DNA of 64,000 nt from Variovorax sp. N23 (GCF_025486315.1 NZ_JAOOPY010000010.1:62001-126000); one strand, 5' to 3'; numbered from the stretch's first letter, positions 37,478 to 49,400 are shown. Translations and numbers: made by a program. The notes: generated by a model not told the origin, from the sequence alone.

Positions 37478-37846
37478 ATGCGTCGTTGGCTCTGCGTTTT
37501 CCTGCTGACCTTGCTGCCCTTCCAGTTCAGCTGGGCGGCGGTGACCGGCTATTGCGCGCACGAATCCGGCACGCAGGTGCGGCACCTGGGCCACCACCAG
37601 CATGCGCACGGCGACACCACGGCCGATGCGGCGGACAGCCAACCCGCGGACGACGATGGCCGCGTCAGCGCCAGCATCGACCCCGACTGCGGCCACTGCC
37701 ACGGCCTGGGCGTCGGGATGCTGATGCCGTGGGATACCATGGCGGGCCTGGCCCGAACCCGGGACCGCGCCCCGTCCACCGCCTCCGGCCGATTGCTGCG
37801 GCCGACTGCACCGCCCGACCGCCCGCAGTGGCCGCCCCTCGCCTGA
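37478..37846 (+). CDS. czcI: CzcI-like periplasmic metal-responsive protein
   Basis: A 122-residue exported protein with signal peptide MRRWLCVFLLTLLPFQFSWA, the form seen in CzcI of Cupriavidus metal-resistance operons. The mature part is rich in potential metal ligands: YCAHES, HLGHHQHAHGD and DPDCGHCHG. CzcI is thought to modulate induction of the czc operon; its mechanism is unclear. It is the first gene of this efflux operon. A 152-bp structured gap separates it from czcC, and its stop codon touches the first stem there. Confidence 0.8.
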   Translation: MRRWLCVFLLTLLPFQFSWAAVTGYCAHESGTQVRHLGHHQHAHGDTTADAADSQPADDDGRVSASIDPDCGHCHGLGVGMLMPWDTMAGLARTRDRAPSTASGRLLRPTAPPDRPQWPPLA

Positions 37847-37995
37847 TCGGCGAGGCGGACCGGCCCTTCACACCCCGTTCCCGTCCGCGCGGCGGCGCGC
37901 TCTCGATGCCTGAGAGCGGCTGACGCGCCGCAGCGCGATCGTCCCGATCGCGCCCCTCGCCGATCTCCCCGTGGCTTGTTCCATCAACGGAGATC
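37845..37995 (+). promoter_or_regulatory. Candidate translational riboswitch in the czcI-czcC gap
   Basis: The RNA can form a closed four-way junction. P1: GATCGGCGAG (37845-37854) with CTCGCCGATC (37956-37965), 10 bp. P2: GCGGAC (37855-37860) with GTCCGC (37883-37888). P3: GCGGCGCG (37892-37899) with CGCGCCGC (37924-37931), capped by CTCTC/GAGAG. P4: GCGCGATCG (37933-37941) with CGATCGCGC (37945-37953). Junction linkers are 0, 3, 1 and 2 nt. The end of P1 overlaps GATCTCC (37962-37968), the exact complement of GGAGATC (37989-37995), which contains the czcC ribosome binding site. P1 and RBS masking are therefore mutually exclusive. Pairings are seen directly; ligand and function are inferred. 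Confidence 0.6.
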
Positions 37996-37998
37996 CGG

Positions 37999-39261
37999 AT
38001 GCACCGACAGATATCACGACGTTCGATCCGCGTGCGCGCCCTGGGCGCGGCGCTGTTTTTCATGGGGGGCACCGGCCTGGCCGGCGCGCAGGGTTCCGCG
38101 GGCACGGGCTCGCTGCGGCAGGCCTTCGACGCGGCCTGGGCGCGCCAGCCGGAAGCCGCGACGCTGCAGATCCGGCGCGATGCGGCCGCGGCGCAGGGCC
38201 GCGCCGCGCAGGCCTGGACGCCCGAGCCGCCCGCGCTGGCGCTGTCGCAGCGCTCCGACCGCTGGCATGACAACCAGGGCGTGCGGGAGCTGGAGGCCGG
38301 CGTCTCGGTGCCGCTGTGGCTGCCCGGCGAGCGCAGCCGCAGCGGCGCGCTGGCCGACGCCGGGGCGCGCGCGGTCGAAAGCCGCGCCGACGCCGCGCGG
38401 CTGCGCGTCGCCGAGGCGCTGCGCGAGACGCACTGGGGCTGGCAGCGCAGCGCGGTCGACGTCGCGTTGGCGCGCGACCAGCAGACCGCCGCGCGTCGCC
38501 TGGCCGACGATGTCGCGCGTCGGCTGAAGGCCGGCGACCTGGCGCGCGCCGACCAGCACCAGGCCGACGGCGCGCTCGCGGCCGCCGACGCCGCCCTGGC
38601 GCAGGCCATGGCTGCGCGCACGCTGGCCGAGCAGCGCTGGCGCGCGGTCGTGGGGCCGGCGTTCACGGCCCCGGGGACGGATGACGCCACCCCCGCGATG
38701 GAGCCCGAGCCGCTGGCGCCATCGACCGACGCCCATCCCGCCCTGCGCGACCTGCAGGACCGCGCCGCCGTGGCCGACCGCGCGGCAGCGCTCGCCGCCC
38801 TGCGCACGCGTGCCAACCCCGAGCTGCTGCTGGCCACCACGCGCGAACGCGACGGCCGGGGCGAGCCGACGCTGCGCACCCTCACGCTCGGCATCCGCAT
38901 CCCCTTCGGCGCGGGCGACCGGCAGGCCGCCGTGGCCGCCACCGCGCGTGCCGAGGCGACCGAACTGGATGTCGAGCGCGCGCTGGCCGCCGAGCGCGTC
39001 GCCGGCGAGGCCGACGCGGCACGCGCCCAGGTCGATGCGGCCAAGGTGCAACTCGCCGCGGCCGAGCGCCGCGCGCAGCTCGCGGCCGAATCGCGTGGCT
39101 TCTTCGACCGGTCTTTCCGCCTCGGCGAGACCGATCTGCCGACGCGCCTGCGCATCGAAGCCGAAGCCGCCGAGGCGCAACGCCAGGCGGCCCGCAGCCG
39201 CATCGACCTGGCGGCCGCCATCTCGCACTGGCGCCAGGCGCTGGGCCTGCTGCCCGAATGA
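37999..39261 (+). CDS. czcC: CzcC-like outer-membrane factor of RND efflux
   Basis: TolC-family channel completing the export path of the CzcCBA pump through the outer membrane. The 420-residue protein has a signal peptide ending AGAQ near residue 31 and two long Ala/Arg-rich coiled-coil halves (for instance EALRETHWGWQRSAVDVALA) typical of the family, with SVPLWLPGERSRS as a conserved segment. The ATG has GGAG 6 nt upstream, and that site can be masked by the upstream RNA. The next gene begins 29 bp later. Confidence 0.88.
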   Translation: MHRQISRRSIRVRALGAALFFMGGTGLAGAQGSAGTGSLRQAFDAAWARQPEAATLQIRRDAAAAQGRAAQAWTPEPPALALSQRSDRWHDNQGVRELEAGVSVPLWLPGERSRSGALADAGARAVESRADAARLRVAEALRETHWGWQRSAVDVALARDQQTAARRLADDVARRLKAGDLARADQHQADGALAAADAALAQAMAARTLAEQRWRAVVGPAFTAPGTDDATPAMEPEPLAPSTDAHPALRDLQDRAAVADRAAALAALRTRANPELLLATTRERDGRGEPTLRTLTLGIRIPFGAGDRQAAVAATARAEATELDVERALAAERVAGEADAARAQVDAAKVQLAAAERRAQLAAESRGFFDRSFRLGETDLPTRLRIEAEAAEAQRQAARSRIDLAAAISHWRQALGLLPE

Positions 39262-39290
39262 CGGCCTCCTTCTTTCTTGAAAGCATCGAC

Positions 39291-39845
39291 ATGACTTCCC
39301 GACTCCTTTTCGCCATGCTCTGCGCGGCCCTCCTGCTGCTGGCCGGCGCCCCGGCACGCGCCGACGCCGGCCACGACCACGGCGACGCGCCCGCCGCACC
39401 CACCGGCCCGGCGCTGCCACGCTTCACAGCGGTCTCCGACACCTTCGAACTCGTCGGCGTGCTCGACGGGACATTGCTCACGCTGTACCTCGACCGCTTC
39501 GCCGACAACGCCCCGGTGCCGCAGGCCACGCTGGAGCTCGACATCGGTGGCACGACCGTCAAGGCCGAGCCGCATGGCGAGGGCCTCTTCGAAGTGCAGC
39601 TCGCCGACGTGCCCGCGCCGGGCGTGCTGCCCATCACCGCCACGGTGATCGCCGGCAGCGAGACCGACCTGCTGGCCGGCGAACTCGACATCCACGCCGA
39701 TGCGCACGAGGACGCCGCGGCGCCGCGCAACTGGCGCCGCATCGTCGGTGGCGCGCTCGGCGGTGCCGTTGTCCTGGCCCTGCTGATCGCCCTGGCCCGA
39801 CGCGCGCGCGCATCGCGCACGCCGCAAGTGGGAGGTGCCGCATGA
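39291..39845 (+). CDS. His-rich periplasmic protein with C-terminal membrane anchor
   Basis: A 184-residue protein with a signal peptide (residues about 4-25), a His/Asp motif right after it (DAGHDHGDAP), a beta-rich domain (FELVGVLDGTLLTLYLDRF, then PQATLELDIGGTTVKAEP), a second His/Asp patch (DIHADAHED) and one membrane helix near residues 152-171 followed by arginines. The domain resembles the product of the last gene in this operon. It is likely to bind or sense metal at the inner-membrane face. The internal ATG was chosen for its signal peptide; an upstream ATG overlapping the czcC stop (39258) is possible. Function unproven. Confidence 0.7.
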   Translation: MTSRLLFAMLCAALLLLAGAPARADAGHDHGDAPAAPTGPALPRFTAVSDTFELVGVLDGTLLTLYLDRFADNAPVPQATLELDIGGTTVKAEPHGEGLFEVQLADVPAPGVLPITATVIAGSETDLLAGELDIHADAHEDAAAPRNWRRIVGGALGGAVVLALLIALARRARASRTPQVGGAA

Positions 39846-40957
39846 GCGCCGCACGACTGCTCATCACGCTGGCACTGGGCGCCGCGCTCGCCACCACGGC
39901 ACACGCCGACGAAGGCCACAGCCACGGCGAGGCGCCCGCCGCCGTCAACGCCAACGGCCCGCAGCGCCTGCCCGACGGCAGCGTGTTCCTGCCCAAGTCG
40001 GCGCAGCGTCAACTCGCGGTGCGCACCGTCGTCGCCGCATCCGCCGACCTGCCCCGCACCACCGAACTCGCCGGCAAGGTGCTGATGGACCCGAACGCCG
40101 GCGGCAAGGTGCAGGCGCTGGTGGCAGGCCGCGTCGAGCCCGGCCCGCGCGGCCTGCCCGAACCGGGGCAGACGGTGCGCAAGGGCGAGGTGCTGGCGTA
40201 CGTGGTCGCCTCGGCCGCGCCCGTCGAGCGCTCGAACCAGGCCGCGCAACTCGCCGAGCTGCGCGCCGCCAAGGCGCTGGCCGACCGTCGCGTGGGACGG
40301 CTGCGCGAGCTGGCCGACACGGTGCCGCGCAAGGACATCGAAGCGGCCGAGAGCGAGGCCGCGAGCCTGCAGCAGCGTGCGGCGGCCATCGGCGCGGGTC
40401 TCTCGCATCGCGACGCGCTGGTCGCGCCGGTGTCGGGCGTGATCGCCTCGGCCAGCGTGGTCGCTGGCCAGGTGGTCGATGCGCGCGAGCTGCTGTTCGA
40501 GGTCATCGACCCGACCCGCCTGCGCGTGGAGGCGCTGGCCTTCGATGCGGCGATGGGCGCCGACATCGCCGACGCGGCCATCGCGGTCGGCCCGGTCAAC
40601 GCCGCACGCGTGCCGCTGGTCTTCGTCGGCGCGGCGCGCAGCCTGCGCGAGCAGGCGCTGCCGCTGCAGTTCCGCGCGGAAGGCGCGGCGCTCGCGCGGC
40701 TCGCCGTCGGGCAGTCGGTGCAGGTCTTCGTGCGCAGCAGGCAAACGGTCACGGGCATCGCCGTGCCGAGTGCGTCGCTGATGCGCAACCCGGCCAACCA
40801 GACCATCGTGTGGGTCAAGACCGATGCCGAGCGCTTCGTGCCGCGCACCGTGACCACCGTGCCGCTCGACGGCGTGCGCGTGGCCGTCACGTCCGGCCTC
40901 AAGGCCGGCGACCGCGTGGCGACGCAGGGCGCCACGCTCATCAACCAGCTCCGCTGA
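39842..40957 (+). CDS. czcB: CzcB-like RND periplasmic adaptor
   Basis: Membrane-fusion protein linking the CzcA pump to CzcC. The 371-residue protein has a signal peptide, a His-rich N-terminus (DEGHSHGEAP), a lipoyl-type half-motif (VRKGEVLAYVV), a helical hairpin (SNQAAQLAELRAAKALADRR), the second lipoyl half (LVAPVSGVIASASVVAGQVV) and beta-barrel/membrane-proximal domains ending GLKAGDRVATQGATLI. The ATG overlaps the previous stop (ATGA). czcA follows 10 bp later. Confidence 0.92.
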   Translation: MSAARLLITLALGAALATTAHADEGHSHGEAPAAVNANGPQRLPDGSVFLPKSAQRQLAVRTVVAASADLPRTTELAGKVLMDPNAGGKVQALVAGRVEPGPRGLPEPGQTVRKGEVLAYVVASAAPVERSNQAAQLAELRAAKALADRRVGRLRELADTVPRKDIEAAESEAASLQQRAAAIGAGLSHRDALVAPVSGVIASASVVAGQVVDARELLFEVIDPTRLRVEALAFDAAMGADIADAAIAVGPVNAARVPLVFVGAARSLREQALPLQFRAEGAALARLAVGQSVQVFVRSRQTVTGIAVPSASLMRNPANQTIVWVKTDAERFVPRTVTTVPLDGVRVAVTSGLKAGDRVATQGATLINQLR

Positions 40958-40967
40958 AGGCCGCACG

Positions 40968-44087
<3,120 letters not shown>

Positions 44088-44121
44088 CCTGTTCTTCCCT
44101 CATCTTTCCAAGGAGTCTTTC

Positions 44122-44502
44122 ATGACGTTGCGTTCCCTTTTTCTCGCCGCATCCCTTGTCGTCACCACCGGCACGGCCCTCGCGCATGGCGACGAACACG
44201 CCCACACGCCGCTGCACGGCGGCGTGGTGACCGAGGTCAAGGACATGGACTACGAACTGGTCGCCAAGCCGGGTGTGGTGCAGCTGTACCTGCGCGACCA
44301 CGGCAAACCGACCGACGTGGCCAAGGCCAGCGCCAGGCTCACGCTGCTGGCCGGCACCGACAAGCAGGACGTCGAACTCCAGCCGTCCGGCGACAGGCTC
44401 GAGGCCACCGGCAGCTTCAAGACTGCAGCCGGCACCAAGGCGGTGGTGGTGGTGCGGATCGACGGCAAGCCGGCGTCGACCGCGCGCTTCACGCTGCGCT
44501 GA
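44122..44502 (+). CDS. His-rich periplasmic protein, last gene of the efflux operon
   Basis: A 126-residue exported protein: signal peptide ending ALA near residue 20, the ligand-rich start HGDEHAHTPLHGG, then a small beta-rich domain (MDYELVAKPGVVQLYLRDHG, SARLTLLAGTDKQDVELQP). The domain resembles that of the protein encoded between czcC and czcB but lacks its membrane anchor. AAGGAG lies 8 nt upstream. A soluble metal-binding accessory of the pump is the likeliest role; this is inference. Confidence 0.75.
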   Translation: MTLRSLFLAASLVVTTGTALAHGDEHAHTPLHGGVVTEVKDMDYELVAKPGVVQLYLRDHGKPTDVAKASARLTLLAGTDKQDVELQPSGDRLEATGSFKTAAGTKAVVVVRIDGKPASTARFTLR

Positions 44503-44535
44503 TCGGTCCCTGTCGCATGCCGCCGCGTGAGCTGC

Positions 44536-45459
44536 CTAATCTTCGGCGTCGTCCGGCATGTTCGAAGGCCCTTGCGATGCGTGCGCCGCGTTCTTGTGGC
44601 CCGCGGGCTCGGCCCGCACAGGCGTGCCCAGCCGATCGGACACTTGCCGCGCGCAGCGCACGAGCGCCGTCGCCACCGACCCGGCCCAGCGGGTGTCGAA
44701 GATGCCCGACGGGCCGATCGCCGTCACGGCCAGCACGATGGCGCCGGTGTGGTCGAACACCGGTGCGGCCATGGCGCTCACGCCGGGGATCACCTCGTTC
44801 TCCGACCGGCTCGCGCCGTGCGCGCGCACCTCGTCGAGCTGGGCCTCGAACGCGCTCCAGGACGGCAGCGGCTGCACCGGGGGCAGGCCGGCGGGTGCGG
44901 GCGCATCGGCCTTGCGCTGCTTCTCGCGGCGGCGTTCGTCCTCGAGCATCTGGCGCACCTCGGCCGGCGGCAGGTAGGCCGCAAAGAGCCGGCCCGATGC
45001 GGTGCGGGTCAGCGAGAAGACGGTGCCGTGCCGCAGGCTCACATGCACGGGCGAGGGCGCTTCGGCGATATGCACCATGGTCGCGCCGCGCGCGCCCCAC
45101 ACGGCCAGGCCGACGGTCTGGCCGATCTGCTCGGCCAGCGGCGCCATGAGCGGCGTGGCGATGTGCACCGGGTCGGCCTGCTGCAGGCCGATCAACCCCA
45201 ATTGCAGGGCGAGCGGCCCGAGCCGATAGTGGCCGCTGGCGCCGTCCTGCTCGATCAGGCCGAGCCGGCCGAAGCTGACCATGTACGGGTGCGCCTTGGC
45301 GGCTGTCATGTCGGCCTCGCGCGCCAGATCCTTCAGCGCCATCGGACGGCCGTGGTGCACCAGCGCCCGTAGCAGCTGGCCGCCGACCTCGATGCTCTGG
45401 ATGCCGCGCTGGGCGGGGCTTTCGCGCGTGCTGACGCTGCTTTTGCTGCTGCTGGCCAT
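44536..45459 (-). CDS. IclR family transcriptional regulator
   Basis: The 307-residue protein has an N-terminal winged helix-turn-helix (residues about 22-75, including [20 protein letters not shown]) and a C-terminal IclR effector domain ([53 protein letters not shown]). It diverges from hmgA and most likely controls the homogentisate genes in response to an aromatic catabolite. A low-complexity Pro/Ala insert lies in the effector domain near residues 185-200. Confidence 0.9.
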   Translation of the reverse strand: MASSSKSSVSTRESPAQRGIQSIEVGGQLLRALVHHGRPMALKDLAREADMTAAKAHPYMVSFGRLGLIEQDGASGHYRLGPLALQLGLIGLQQADPVHIATPLMAPLAEQIGQTVGLAVWGARGATMVHIAEAPSPVHVSLRHGTVFSLTRTASGRLFAAYLPPAEVRQMLEDERRREKQRKADAPAPAGLPPVQPLPSWSAFEAQLDEVRAHGASRSENEVIPGVSAMAAPVFDHTGAIVLAVTAIGPSGIFDTRWAGSVATALVRCARQVSDRLGTPVRAEPAGHKNAAHASQGPSNMPDDAED

Positions 45460-45505
45460 CCGGTCCCGTTTCTTGCCGTGGGTCGTTCGTGAAGGAGGAA
45501 CCGAT

Positions 45506-45534
45506 TAGACATGAACCCACGCCGGCATTACACT
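45506..45534 (+). promoter_or_regulatory. Predicted sigma-70 promoter of hmgA
   Basis: TAGACA (45506-45511; 5 of 6 consensus) and TACACT (45529-45534; 4 of 6) are separated by exactly 17 bp, placing the transcription start near 45541. The predicted operator follows at once. It is the best promoter match in the IclR-hmgA gap. Confidence 0.55.
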
Positions 45535-45541
45535 CCGCGAA

Positions 45542-45556
45542 TTCGCTAAAAGCGAA
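45542..45556 (+). promoter_or_regulatory. Candidate IclR operator
   Basis: TTCGCT-AAA-AGCGAA is a perfect 6-bp inverted repeat with a 3-bp spacer, located at the predicted hmgA transcription start and 82 bp from the iclR start codon. Binding here would block hmgA. Size and symmetry fit IclR-type operators, but binding is inferred. Confidence 0.5.
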
Positions 45557-45596
45557 CGCATTTGGATTAGACGAACTTCCTGATGGAGACAAGACG

Positions 45597-46910
45597 ATGA
45601 GCACCACGCCCCCCGACACCGCCCTGCGCTACCAGCACGGCTTCGGCAACGAGTACGCGAGCGAGGCCGTGCCCGGCGCGCTGCCGCAGGGCCGCAACAG
45701 CCCGCAGCGCGCGCCCTTCGACCTGTACCCCGAGCTGATCTCGGGCACCGCCTTCACCGCGCCGCGCCACACCAACCGCCGCACCTGGCTGTACCGGCGC
45801 CAGCCTTCGGTGGTGGCGGGTCGCTACCAGCCCTACGCGCAGCCGCTGTGGGCGACCGGTGCCGACCGCGAGATGGCGGTGGCGCCCGAGCCGCTGCGCT
45901 GGCATCCCATTCCCTTCGACGCGGCCACCGCGACCGCCGACTTCGTCGACGGCATGCACACGCTGGCCGCCAACGGCGATGCCGAGGCACAGGCCGGCGT
46001 GGCCGCGCACATGTACCTGGCCGGCCGCTCGATGGAGCGCCGCGCCTTCGTCAACGCCGACGGCGAGATGCTGCTGGTGCCGCAGCAGGGCCGGCTGGTC
46101 ATCACCACCGAGATGGGCGTGCTCGACGTGAAGCCGGGCGAGATCGCGCTGCTGCCGCGCGGCGTGGCCTTCAAGGTCGCCTTGCCCGATGGCGTGTCGC
46201 GCGGCTACGTCTGCGAGAACTACGGCGCGCAGTTCCGCCTGCCCGAACTCGGCCCCATCGGCTCCAACGGCCTGGCGAACCCACGCGACTTCCAGGCGCC
46301 GGTGGCGGCGTATGAAGAAGCCGAAGGCGCCTACGAGGTGGTCAAGAAATTCGGCGGCCGCTTCTGGCGCGCGCCGATGAAGCAGTCGCCCTTCAACGTG
46401 GTGGCGTGGCACGGCAACCTGGCGCCGGTGAAGTACGACACGGTCAACTTCATGACCATCGGCTCGATCAGCTTCGACCACCCGGACCCGTCGATCTTCA
46501 CCGTGCTCACCTCGCCGAGCGACACGCCCGGCACGGCCAACTGCGACTTCGTGATCTTCCCGCCGCGCTGGCTGGTGATGGAAGACACCTTCCGCCCGCC
46601 CTGGTACCACCGCAACCTCATGAGCGAGTTCATGGGCCTGGTGTACGGCGAATACGACGCCAAGCCCGGCGGCTTCAAGCCCGGTGGCGCCAGCCTGCAC
46701 AACCCGATGGTGCCGCACGGCCCGGACGAGGAAGCCTTCGACAAGGCCAGCCACGCTTCGCTCGCGCCGCAGAAGCTCGACCACACGCTGGCCTTCATGT
46801 TCGAGAGCCGCCTGCGCTTCGTGCCGACGCCGTTCGCGATGCAGAGCCCGGCGCTGGACGAGGACTACGCGGACTGCTGGGCCGGCCTCGAAGACCAGTT
46901 CAAGCGTTGA
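45597..46910 (+). CDS. hmgA: Homogentisate 1,2-dioxygenase
   Basis: Opens the ring of homogentisate, from tyrosine and phenylalanine breakdown, giving maleylacetoacetate. The 437-residue protein has the family start [20 protein letters not shown] and the Fe(II)-binding region [20 protein letters not shown] (His and Glu ligands) and [16 protein letters not shown] (His ligand). The ATG at 45597 has GGAGA 7 nt upstream; an in-frame GTG further upstream lies in the promoter and is rejected. fahA lies one gene downstream. Confidence 0.96.
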   Translation: MSTTPPDTALRYQHGFGNEYASEAVPGALPQGRNSPQRAPFDLYPELISGTAFTAPRHTNRRTWLYRRQPSVVAGRYQPYAQPLWATGADREMAVAPEPLRWHPIPFDAATATADFVDGMHTLAANGDAEAQAGVAAHMYLAGRSMERRAFVNADGEMLLVPQQGRLVITTEMGVLDVKPGEIALLPRGVAFKVALPDGVSRGYVCENYGAQFRLPELGPIGSNGLANPRDFQAPVAAYEEAEGAYEVVKKFGGRFWRAPMKQSPFNVVAWHGNLAPVKYDTVNFMTIGSISFDHPDPSIFTVLTSPSDTPGTANCDFVIFPPRWLVMEDTFRPPWYHRNLMSEFMGLVYGEYDAKPGGFKPGGASLHNPMVPHGPDEEAFDKASHASLAPQKLDHTLAFMFESRLRFVPTPFAMQSPALDEDYADCWAGLEDQFKR

Positions 46911-46930
46911 GAGGCCGACGGCCGCGAAGC

Positions 46931-46960
46931 GCGGCGCGTGCAAGGTTTGCCGCGCGCCGC
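46931..46960 (+). other. GC-rich hairpin after hmgA
   Basis: GCGGCGCG (46931-46938) and CGCGCCGC (46953-46960) pair over 8 bp around a 14-nt loop, 20 bp after the hmgA stop. No T-run follows. It may protect or pause the transcript between hmgA and the Bug gene. Confidence 0.3.
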
Positions 46961-46998
46961 AACAATGGATGCCTTTCCAACAACAACGACGCAGAGAC

Positions 46999-47985
46999 AT
47001 GACCTTCGCCTCTTCCCGCCGCGCGAGCTTCGCCGCGCTCGTCGCCACCGCCTGGATCGGCGTGCCCTTCGCCGCCGCGCAGGCCGCCGACTACCCCGCC
47101 AAGCCGATCCGCTTCATCGTGCCGTACACCGCCGGCGGCACCACCGACCTGGTGGCGCGCACGGTGGGCCAGAAGGTGTCCGAGAAGCTCGGCCAGCCGG
47201 TCATCATCGAGAACCGCGGCGGTGCCGGCGGCAACATCGGCATGGACGTGGTGGCCAAGGCCGCGCCCGACGGCTACACCATCGGCTTCGGCGCCATCTC
47301 GACCAATGCGCTCAACCCGCACATCTACAAGTCGATGGCCTTCGACCCGCGCAAGGACTTCACCGCCATCAGCCTGCTGGGCACCTCGACCATCGTGCTC
47401 GAAGTGCCGACGACCTCGCCCATCAAGAGCGTGGCCGACCTGATCGCCGCAGCGAAGAAGGCGCCCGGCCTGCCCTACGCCACCGCGGGCGCCGGCACCT
47501 CGATGAACCTGGCCGGCGTGATGTTCGCGCAAATGACCGGCACCGAACTCACGCACGTCGCCTACAAGGGCAGCGGCCCGGCCATCAACGACATGCTGGG
47601 CAACACCGTCGGCGTGATGTTCGACAACCTGCCCGCGTCGCTGCCGCACATCCAGGCGGGCAAGCTGCGCGCGCTGGCGGTGGCCGGCCCGGCGCGATCG
47701 CCGTCGCTGCCCGACGTGCCGACCATCGCCGAGACGGGCCTGAAGGGCTACGCGCTCGACCCGTGGTTCGGCGTGTACGGCCCGGCCCATCTGCCGGCCC
47801 CGATCGTCAAGGCGTTGAACGACGCCTTCACCGAGGCGCTCGCCCTGCCCGACGTGAAGGACAAGCTCACGCAGGCCGGCTTCACGCCGCGCGGCTCGTC
47901 GGCCGAGGCGCTGGCGAAGCTCACGCAATCCGAATACCAACGCCTCGGTGATGTCGCCAAGAAGGCCGGCATGTCCGCGGATTAG
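46999..47985 (+). CDS. Bug-type tripartite tricarboxylate receptor
   Basis: Periplasmic solute-binding protein of the TctC/Bug family. The 328-residue protein has a signal peptide ending AQAA, then the family start YPAKPIRFIVPYTAGGTTD, GQPVIIENRGGAGGNIG and AAPDGYTIGFG. Bug proteins capture organic acids; no TctA or TctB membrane gene is nearby. Its position between hmgA and fahA suggests a ligand related to aromatic catabolism. Confidence 0.9.
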   Translation: MTFASSRRASFAALVATAWIGVPFAAAQAADYPAKPIRFIVPYTAGGTTDLVARTVGQKVSEKLGQPVIIENRGGAGGNIGMDVVAKAAPDGYTIGFGAISTNALNPHIYKSMAFDPRKDFTAISLLGTSTIVLEVPTTSPIKSVADLIAAAKKAPGLPYATAGAGTSMNLAGVMFAQMTGTELTHVAYKGSGPAINDMLGNTVGVMFDNLPASLPHIQAGKLRALAVAGPARSPSLPDVPTIAETGLKGYALDPWFGVYGPAHLPAPIVKALNDAFTEALALPDVKDKLTQAGFTPRGSSAEALAKLTQSEYQRLGDVAKKAGMSAD

Positions 47986-47987
47986 AT

Positions 47988-48084
47988 GTTGCTCGCCCCC
48001 AGGCTTGCCCACTTCGTGTGGCCGCCCACCCCCTACCGGGGGCAACACCAGCGGCCCGGCAAAGCCGGTTCCGCGGTGTTCCTG
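47988..48084. repeat. REP-like palindromic element
   Basis: The 140-bp gap before fahA contains a short stem CCCCC-TACC-GGGGG (48029-48042). A long imperfect hairpin at 48044-48080 follows: AACACC/GGTGTT, then GCGG/CCGC and CCGGC/GCCGG around an AAA loop. From memory, near-identical text recurs between genes in Variovorax and relatives, so this is likely a dispersed repeat. It may stabilise or attenuate the hmgA-Bug-fahA message. Confidence 0.6.
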
Positions 48085-48125
48085 GAAAAGAGAGCAACGC
48101 GCACGAACACCTTGAAGGATCTTTG

Positions 48126-49397
48126 ATGACACTCGACGCCACCCACGACCCGAAGCTGCGCAGCTGGGTCGAATCCGCCAATGCCGCGGGCTCCGACTTC
48201 CCCATCCAGAACCTGCCCTTCGGCCGCTTTCGGCCGGCCGGCACCGACGAGCCCTTCCGCATCGGCGTGGCCATCGGCGACCAGGTGCTCGACCTCAAGG
48301 CGGCGAAGGTGGTCGACCATGCCGACATGAACCTCTTGATGGCAGCGACGCCCGCGGAGCGCGCGGCGCTGCGCACGGCGCTGTCCGAAGGCCTGCAGGA
48401 AGGCAGCCCGAAGCAGGGCGAGTGGGAGATCGCGCTCTACGCGCAGGCGGCCATCGAGATGGCGCTGCCCTGCCGCATCGGCGACTACACCGACTTCTAC
48501 ACCGGCATCCACCACGCGACCACCGTCGGCAAGCTGTTCCGCCCCGACCAGCCGCTGATGCCCAACTACAAGTGGGTGCCCATCGGCTACCACGGCCGTG
48601 CGTCCTCCATCGGCGTGAGCGGGCAGCGCTTCAAGCGCCCGCAGGGCCAGACCAAGGCGCCCGATGCGGCCGAGCCGAGCTTCGGCCCGTCGAAGCGGCT
48701 CGACTACGAGCTCGAACTCGGCTTCCTCATCGGCCGCGGCAACGCGCTGGGCGCGCCCATCGCCATCGCCGATGCCGAGCAGCACCTGTTCGGCGTGACG
48801 CTGCTCAACGACTGGTCGGCGCGCGACCTGCAGGCCTGGGAATACCAGCCGCTCGGCCCCTTCCTGGCGAAGAACTTCGCGTCGACGCTGTCGCCCTGGA
48901 TCGTCACGATGGAAGCGCTCGCGCCCTTTCGCGCGAAGTTCGAGCGCCCCGCGGGCGACCCGCAGCCCATGCCGTACCTCGACTCGCCCGCCAACCGCGC
49001 CAGCGGCGCGCTGGCCATCACGCTCGAGGTCTGGCTGCAGACCGCCAAGATGCGTGAAGCCGGCGAGCCCGCCACGCGCCTGACGCGCGGCAACACCACG
49101 CAGGCGGCCTACTGGACGGCGGCGCAGCTCGTCACCCACCACACGGTGAATGGCTGCAACCTGCAGCCCGGCGACCTGCTGGGCTCGGGCACGCTGTCGG
49201 GGCCGACCCTGGAAGAAGCCGGCTCGCTGCTGGAGATCACCCTGGGCGGCAAGCAGCCGATGACGCTGCCCAACGGCGAGACGCGCACCTTCCTGGAAGA
49301 CGGCGACACGCTGACGCTGCGCGGCTACTGCGAGCGCGACGGCGCGGTGCGCATCGGGCTGGGCGAGGTGAGCGGCACGGTGCTGCCGGCGGCTTGA
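48126..49397 (+). CDS. fahA: Fumarylacetoacetase
   Basis: Hydrolyses fumarylacetoacetate to fumarate and acetoacetate, ending the homogentisate pathway. The 423-residue protein has an N-terminal SH3-like part and the catalytic domain with DYTDFYTGIHHATTVGKLFR, YELELGFLIGRG, LLNDWSARDLQAWEY and LLGSGTLSGP; Asp/Glu metal ligands are intact. Maleylacetoacetate isomerase, needed between HmgA and FahA, is not in the window. It converges with the thioesterase gene, 3 bp apart. Confidence 0.95.
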   Translation: MTLDATHDPKLRSWVESANAAGSDFPIQNLPFGRFRPAGTDEPFRIGVAIGDQVLDLKAAKVVDHADMNLLMAATPAERAALRTALSEGLQEGSPKQGEWEIALYAQAAIEMALPCRIGDYTDFYTGIHHATTVGKLFRPDQPLMPNYKWVPIGYHGRASSIGVSGQRFKRPQGQTKAPDAAEPSFGPSKRLDYELELGFLIGRGNALGAPIAIADAEQHLFGVTLLNDWSARDLQAWEYQPLGPFLAKNFASTLSPWIVTMEALAPFRAKFERPAGDPQPMPYLDSPANRASGALAITLEVWLQTAKMREAGEPATRLTRGNTTQAAYWTAAQLVTHHTVNGCNLQPGDLLGSGTLSGPTLEEAGSLLEITLGGKQPMTLPNGETRTFLEDGDTLTLRGYCERDGAVRIGLGEVSGTVLPAA

Positions 49398-49400
49398 TCC

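Noticed and set aside
45511..45549. A 12-codon frame with AAGGAGG upstream in the iclR-hmgA gap, possibly a leader peptide
   Set aside because: RBS spacing is long, the frame starts at the predicted -35 and crosses the predicted start site, and no attenuator follows.
45489..45596. Longer N-terminus for hmgA from an upstream GTG
   Set aside because: It would span the promoter and operator, and the added residues are not part of the family; the ATG at 45597 has its own RBS.
48029..48080. REP-like hairpins as a factor-independent terminator before fahA
   Set aside because: No T-run follows, and fahA has no clear promoter of its own, so transcription probably continues through.
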